64,000 bases of DNA from Hyphodiscus hymeniophilus (taxonomy: Eukaryota; Ascomycota; Leotiomycetes; Helotiales; Hyphodiscaceae): positions 1,612,001 to 1,676,000 of the forward strand of contig VNKQ01000004.1 in assembly GCA_016508695.1 (NCBI GenBank), in the 5' to 3' direction. Below the pieces are notes generated by a model. That model searched no databases, had not been told where the DNA came from, and worked only from the letters and a program-made list of their open reading frames with translations. The translations under genes were made by a program, and so were the position numbers. This document shows, piece after piece, positions 59,801 through 64,000 of the stretch. The stretch's first letter is position 1. Each line of letters begins with the position of its first letter.

Positions 59801-62414
59801 CGTCCACGCTAAATATAGATATGCATTTCGTGACAAGTTGGCATGTAGATATATCAGCTGAGCACAATGACACTAAAAAAGCAGTCTCGAGCTTCGTAGA
59901 TGCAGCTACTCGTTCAGGAAGATCCTCATCAATCTCTGATAAGTCCTTAGTCCCTGTGTTAGCTGGGTATCACGTGACTGATTGAACAGTAACCAACTCA
60001 ATGCAACCAAAAAGCGGTGCAGAATACAGAGCAATGGAAAGACAACCTACTGGCACTTTCCTCAGCAGGGTCTGTCTTGATGCTAAGTAGTCATGAATGA
60101 ATGTGAGGGTTGCCTTTTCATCACCACTATCGGTGAGGAGCGTTTCAGATACAGTCACCAGCACGATGGAACTGGATAAAAGACACGAGTTAGTTAATTT
60201 AAAGATAAAATGGGAGATATCGCAGAGTGAATTGAGGTAGGACAAACACGGATGGTAATCCCATGTGCTTCACGAAGTCCAGAAAAACTTTGTTTGTCGA
60301 TGGCCACTTCGTCACTCAAGCAGGGGAGGGGTTTTTAATCCTATGGACTTACGTTGATTTCCAGAAATTGCTTTTGAAAGAGTCAGACCCGACGCTCATG
60401 CTTTTGCGCCAGAGAGACATAGAGCGCTCAGTCATAATTCTTCGAGCGACGGTATTCGCGAAATGCCGGATCCGCTGATCGTCTGCCACTAAATAGCCCA
60501 CGAAGGATTTGAATACATCTTCATAGAAACGAGTCCACTCAGCACCATTCTCCGGCGCTCCATCGAAGATGGTTAATGGAGATGCGTCGAGAAACAGTAG
60601 AATGTTATATATCATCTCAGTGGAGGCAGGAACTATCACATCAGGGTAGGAATTTCGTGACTGCGAAAGCTTTCCCTGGGAAATTCAGCATGGGCTCCGA
60701 CGGGTTTGGGGCTGCGAGTACCTTAAGCTGTGATCGTATAAATACCGCGACTTTTGAAAATAGGAGCTGGTAATCTCCGGCATTAGACTGTCTGGCAAAA
60801 TGTGAGCACGCTGAGATCACCGCGATCTTGAAATCCTGGGGAGAATTTGGTGCCAGACAGACGGGCACGAGGTTGTCTACACAGGATTCGAAATCGAGAT
60901 GCGCCAAACTGACGAATGCAGCGGTCATCAAGCTAGTGTCAATCACAGAGACATCCATACCTACAGCGTTTCTTCTGAACACTGCTTCCCGTACTTCTTC
61001 TTGTACATCTAAGGCGTAACTGAGAAGCGCTGCATCACTGTCGAGGGTGAAGTGCCGGGCAACTCTCAAAACAGATGTTAGACAGTAAATAGCTGTTTCA
61101 TTTCTGTTCCTCAAGGTTTTCCTCAGCATTTCTAGAAATGACACCTTCTTTGACATGCTGCTACTCTTCACATCTCGCATGTTGCTTGCGACTTCGAAGA
61201 CATCAGGTAGCAGGAAAAGCAGAGATGTCTGGAACGGGAAGAGGAGCGATTTCCTCTTACTACCATCAAACATCGTATTTGACATATCAAAGAGGGTTTC
61301 TGCACCACCATCAAGCCTCGTGTGCAAAGTATGCAAGTCGATGAATTCTTTCGGATTCCGCTCGAGCCATCGGTTGATCAGCAACGGCAGCACTATGGCC
61401 ACAGTGGTCTGATAAGCCTTAGGGAGATGCAGAAAACTACCACAGAGCTCTTGGATAAGAATACTCAACTTTCGGCTATCGACCCATAAATAAGAAATAT
61501 ACCGAAGCGTAATAAGCGCGTTTCTGTCATCGTCCGTTTCGGCGTTATTCTGTCCAGCGCTTCCTGTAGCAGGATGAGATACTCGTAAAGCAATCTTGAT
61601 GTACTCCAGCACTCGAGACCAGTTTGAGAATGAAACATACTCCACAATGCCTCTAATGTATGCCTCAATAGTATCCGAATTTTCTAGAAGAAGATCCGAG
61701 GCATCGTTGCCGTTTAACGCCCCACTCGCAGTAGCTGTGGTGTCCGGAGTGGAGGTTTGATCTCTGGTGACTACGCCTTTAAAGACATCGTCCAGTATAT
61801 TCGCCGCAGGCAGCACGGATGTATCCGATAGCGGCCGTGAGAAATATTTTAGGGCACCCATCAGTCGTCTGATCAGATCATCGTCTAATGGATCTGGCGG
61901 CACATCTCGGTCCAATAGTTTATTTCTCGAAGCCCGTCTTCCTCTGTTTTGCGTAGCTTTTACACGTCCTCGTTTGGAGCCATTTTCAGACACCGATTCC
62001 TCTGAGTCGGAGTCTTGGCTATCTCCTCCAGCCGCACCTGTATGGGCGTTAACGCTCGCCCAGTGTGTCGAGCAGCACTCTGCCACCAATTCGATGATGT
62101 ATAGCTCGGAGTGGAGGATATGAATTGGGTGTGCAAGGATTCCTTTGTAGGGCCTAGATAGCTCTTCGAGCAGTTGTACCAATGTTTCAATAACTACTCC
62201 AGTACTTGAAGTACTGACACCGACAAGGGTCGCCCGCGTGAGGACAACAATTTCATCGCGGATGAAGTCATGGGAAGGGGAGCCGGTTCGATGAGGAAGC
62301 TGTCGACGAATAGATCAGTACAATACCTGCGTGTGTTTGGGGAGTGTGTTTGAAATCTACCCTCGTAGACAACCTGTCCACCAAAGTGACGACCAGATTA
62401 GAGTCCCCGTTCAT
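53882..62414 (-). CDS. Neurofibromin/IRA-type Ras GTPase-activating protein
   Basis: Twelve exons, about 2633 residues: 62414-62361, 62299-60722, 60660-60353, 60287-60248, 60171-60008, 59953-58407, 58354-58195, 58146-57857, 57799-57512, 57454-54249, 54199-53947, 53896-53882. Long helical N-terminal repeats lead to the RasGAP domain. The arginine finger lies in ELLRRNCVATKMLS and the signature is FIFLRFFCPAIVAP. A Sec14-like lipid-binding plus PH-like module follows (MICIILRNIDTETTDYELLLFGYLKI, FGILIDATCYNGQNEP), then a long alpha-solenoid. This is the domain order of NF1/Ira2; these proteins switch Ras off by speeding GTP hydrolysis and control cAMP/growth signalling. The exon lengths sum to 7903, one more than a multiple of three. 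The break sits at a T5 run (60283-60287) in exon 4, where dropping one T restores the reading KVFLDFVKHMGLPS-like frame. Confidence 0.9.
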
Positions 62415-63079
62415 GACTGAGTAAAGTCCCTGGGCAGTCTAACAACCCATTCAACAAATTCCAAGCATACGGCTGCGTCTGTAACACATGAACCTGTAGC
62501 GAAACCACCCCGTTCCGAACAATTTGCGCTGTAGATATGGCACACCTCAAACATAGCCTCTCAATGATGAAGGTGTGAGTACGGGGGAGAGGTAGAGAGG
62601 GGTACGCCAGCCGGTGTGTCAGAGAGTTCAGGCTGATTGTAGGGGCATGATGGTGTTTTAGAGTCTTCGAGAGATACTGAACGATAACTCTCCTCGGCAT
62701 GCGTGACACTTCTTCTGACGCAACAAGGTTTAGGTCGACAACGGCTGTACCTGAATGGTTTTGGAGTCACTCGCGGCCAAAAATGACATGCATGAGATAA
62801 TCCCTGCAGGCAAGCCCCACGGTGTTGCACGTGCTACATTATGCTTCAACATAAGGTATTGTTTGAAAAGAACTCGGTATAAAGCGTGAGTAAGGGGTAG
62901 GAAATAGGTAAAAGAGTAGGTCACATAGCAGGAAACCGTTTCTCTCTCTCTTCATTTCTTCGGTTTGTCATGTTTTTGTATTCAATATTTACAGAATGAC
63001 ATATATTACAAGAGCCAGGAATCTAGCTGTGCTTCCGAAGCAGAAAATCATCCGCTCGAAAGATTCAATAAGAAAGTAT
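62415..63079. promoter_or_regulatory. Intergenic region between rat1 and the RasGAP gene
   Basis: About 665 bp between two minus-strand genes; it should carry the rat1 3' end and the RasGAP promoter. Minus-strand frames here lack recognisable content. Confidence 0.45.
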
Positions 63080-64000
63080 CTAGTGATCGTAACGCTGCCC
63101 TCTGTACCCTCCTCGGGAATAATCACCGCCACGTCGTTGATCATCACGCCGTCCTGGGGGCGGTGGGTATCCAGATTGGGATGGATAGTGGGGCGAAGAT
63201 TGTGGGTAGCCGCGAGGAGCTTGGGGATGACCGTGACCATAAGCTCCGAAGGAGTTTGGCAGAGGAGGAGGAGGACCACGCGCGAAGCCGCCGGTTCCAG
63301 GCGGTGGTGGCTGCCAGCCAGGTGGTGGAACTGGATTGTTGTTGTAGCTATTGTGGCCATTCTGGGCATAGGATCGCTCATGGTGCTGATTGGACGAGGA
63401 ATATGTGAAAGAGTTGCGCGATCTTCCATCTCCATTCAACGGGACACCACCATGGTTACGACCTGACCTAGCAGCTTTTCCTTTAGTGGCTGCAATATCC
63501 TCTGGATTGAGCGCCTTTGTAGGGAATTTTAGTCCTCGCAAGAGCATAGACTTATGAAGATGGGTTGATTTCGGCATCTCATAATGAACACTATAAGGTT
63601 GGTTGTCAGAAGTACTCACAGTAGTTAGAATGGATTACAAACCTGATTGACCGATCGTCGTCAAGACTGGGAAGATCACCGCTTTGGAGAGGGAAATTCA
63701 ATGTTCCGTGGGGTATATGTGCCTCGTTTTTCTCGATCATCCCGCTGAGTCCTTCACTGGCTCGTGAGCTTAGCTTGACGCTTGGGGGACCTTGCTTCTT
63801 GGAATAGAAATTGGTTGCGATATGATCGTAAAGCTGCTCGTGGGCTTCCGCAACGAGGAGGACATCCTTTCCAACTCCGTTGCGCGCTGCAACTTCTGGT
63901 GATAAAAGGGGGTATTTCCTCGCCATGGCGTCGAGGAGTCGCTTTGAATCGATGAAAGGTAAGAGAGCCACTCCCTGCCACGCAAATTTCTTTCCATTTA
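63080..64000 (-). CDS. rat1: 5'-3' exoribonuclease 2 (RAT1/XRN2), C-terminal part, truncated by the window edge
   Basis: Two exons are visible, 64000-63643 (continuing beyond the window) and 63590-63080. The first reads KKFAWQGVALLPFIDSKRLL and GVGKDVLLVAEAHEQLYD, then YSKKQGP and SEGLSGMIEKNE, all typical of the Rat1/Xrn2 C-terminal catalytic lobe. After the intron it reads SVHYEMPKSTHLHKSMLLRGLKFP, and the rest is a Pro/Gly/Arg-rich tail with RGG boxes. The enzyme degrades RNA 5' to 3' in the nucleus, matures rRNA and snoRNA, and terminates Pol II transcription (torpedo). The N-terminal nuclease core lies outside the window. Confidence 0.92.

Noticed and set aside
1..64000. tRNA genes, CRISPR arrays, insertion sequences
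   Set aside because: Looked for clover-leaf TPsiC-like motifs and repeat-spacer patterns by eye; none convincing. A tRNA scan would be needed to exclude them fully.

Overview
The window is nuclear DNA of a filamentous ascomycete (Pezizomycotina). The genes are split by many short introns (mostly 45-65 nt) with GTNNGT donors, CTAAC/CTGAC branch sites and YAG acceptors. ATP-citrate lyase is encoded by two separate, divergent subunit genes, and the set includes an NRC-2 type kinase with a DFD motif, GH55 and GH72 wall enzymes, a fungal bZIP-DUF3425 factor and several fungus-only families (DUF6594, CorA-like, retropepsin-like). A leotiomycete-like fungus would fit, but that is a guess. There are no operons, CRISPR arrays, rRNA genes or intact transposons that I can see. 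Most models below were rebuilt by hand from splice signals and reading phase, so single exon borders may be off.

Layout. 1-15 kb: a flippase-kinase-like AGC kinase with a long repeat-rich leader, a DUF6594 membrane protein and a divergent gene with a retropepsin-like fold, an SREBP-like bHLH factor with an apparent frame break, a gene-poor 2.6 kb stretch with small tandem repeats, a short-chain dehydrogenase and a bZIP factor. 15-22 kb: a secreted GH55 glucanase and a 12-exon amino-acid permease with a very long C-terminal tail. 22-29 kb: an accessory-looking block with a three-exon micro-gene (69 aa), a CorA-like membrane protein and a convergent pseudo-HRD kinase fused to a propeller-like tail.

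29-44 kb: mitochondrial 2-methylcitrate dehydratase, a SET-domain gene with a decayed SET fragment just behind it, an amidase, the small subunit of DNA polymerase delta, and the divergent ATP-citrate lyase pair acl1/acl2. Methylcitrate dehydratase and ATP-citrate lyase both sit in short-acyl-CoA metabolism, but only acl1/acl2 share a promoter region. 45-53 kb: a GPI-anchored GH72 glucanosyltransferase, a tiny cysteine-rich protein, a secreted cysteine-rich effector-like protein, a SAM methyltransferase and two conserved or hypothetical genes. 53.9-62.4 kb: one very large neurofibromin/IRA-type RasGAP gene. The window ends inside the 3' part of the RAT1/XRN2 exoribonuclease gene.

The most useful new points are: the decayed second SET copy at 31.9-32.2 kb; two genes (bHLH and RasGAP) whose reading frames close only if one base is added or removed in a 5-base homopolymer, which suggests sequence error or recent lesions; the 69-aa micro-gene; the kinase-propeller fusion beside the CorA-like gene; and two GC-AG introns that phase forces. 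I found no clear evidence for a wholly new biological system.
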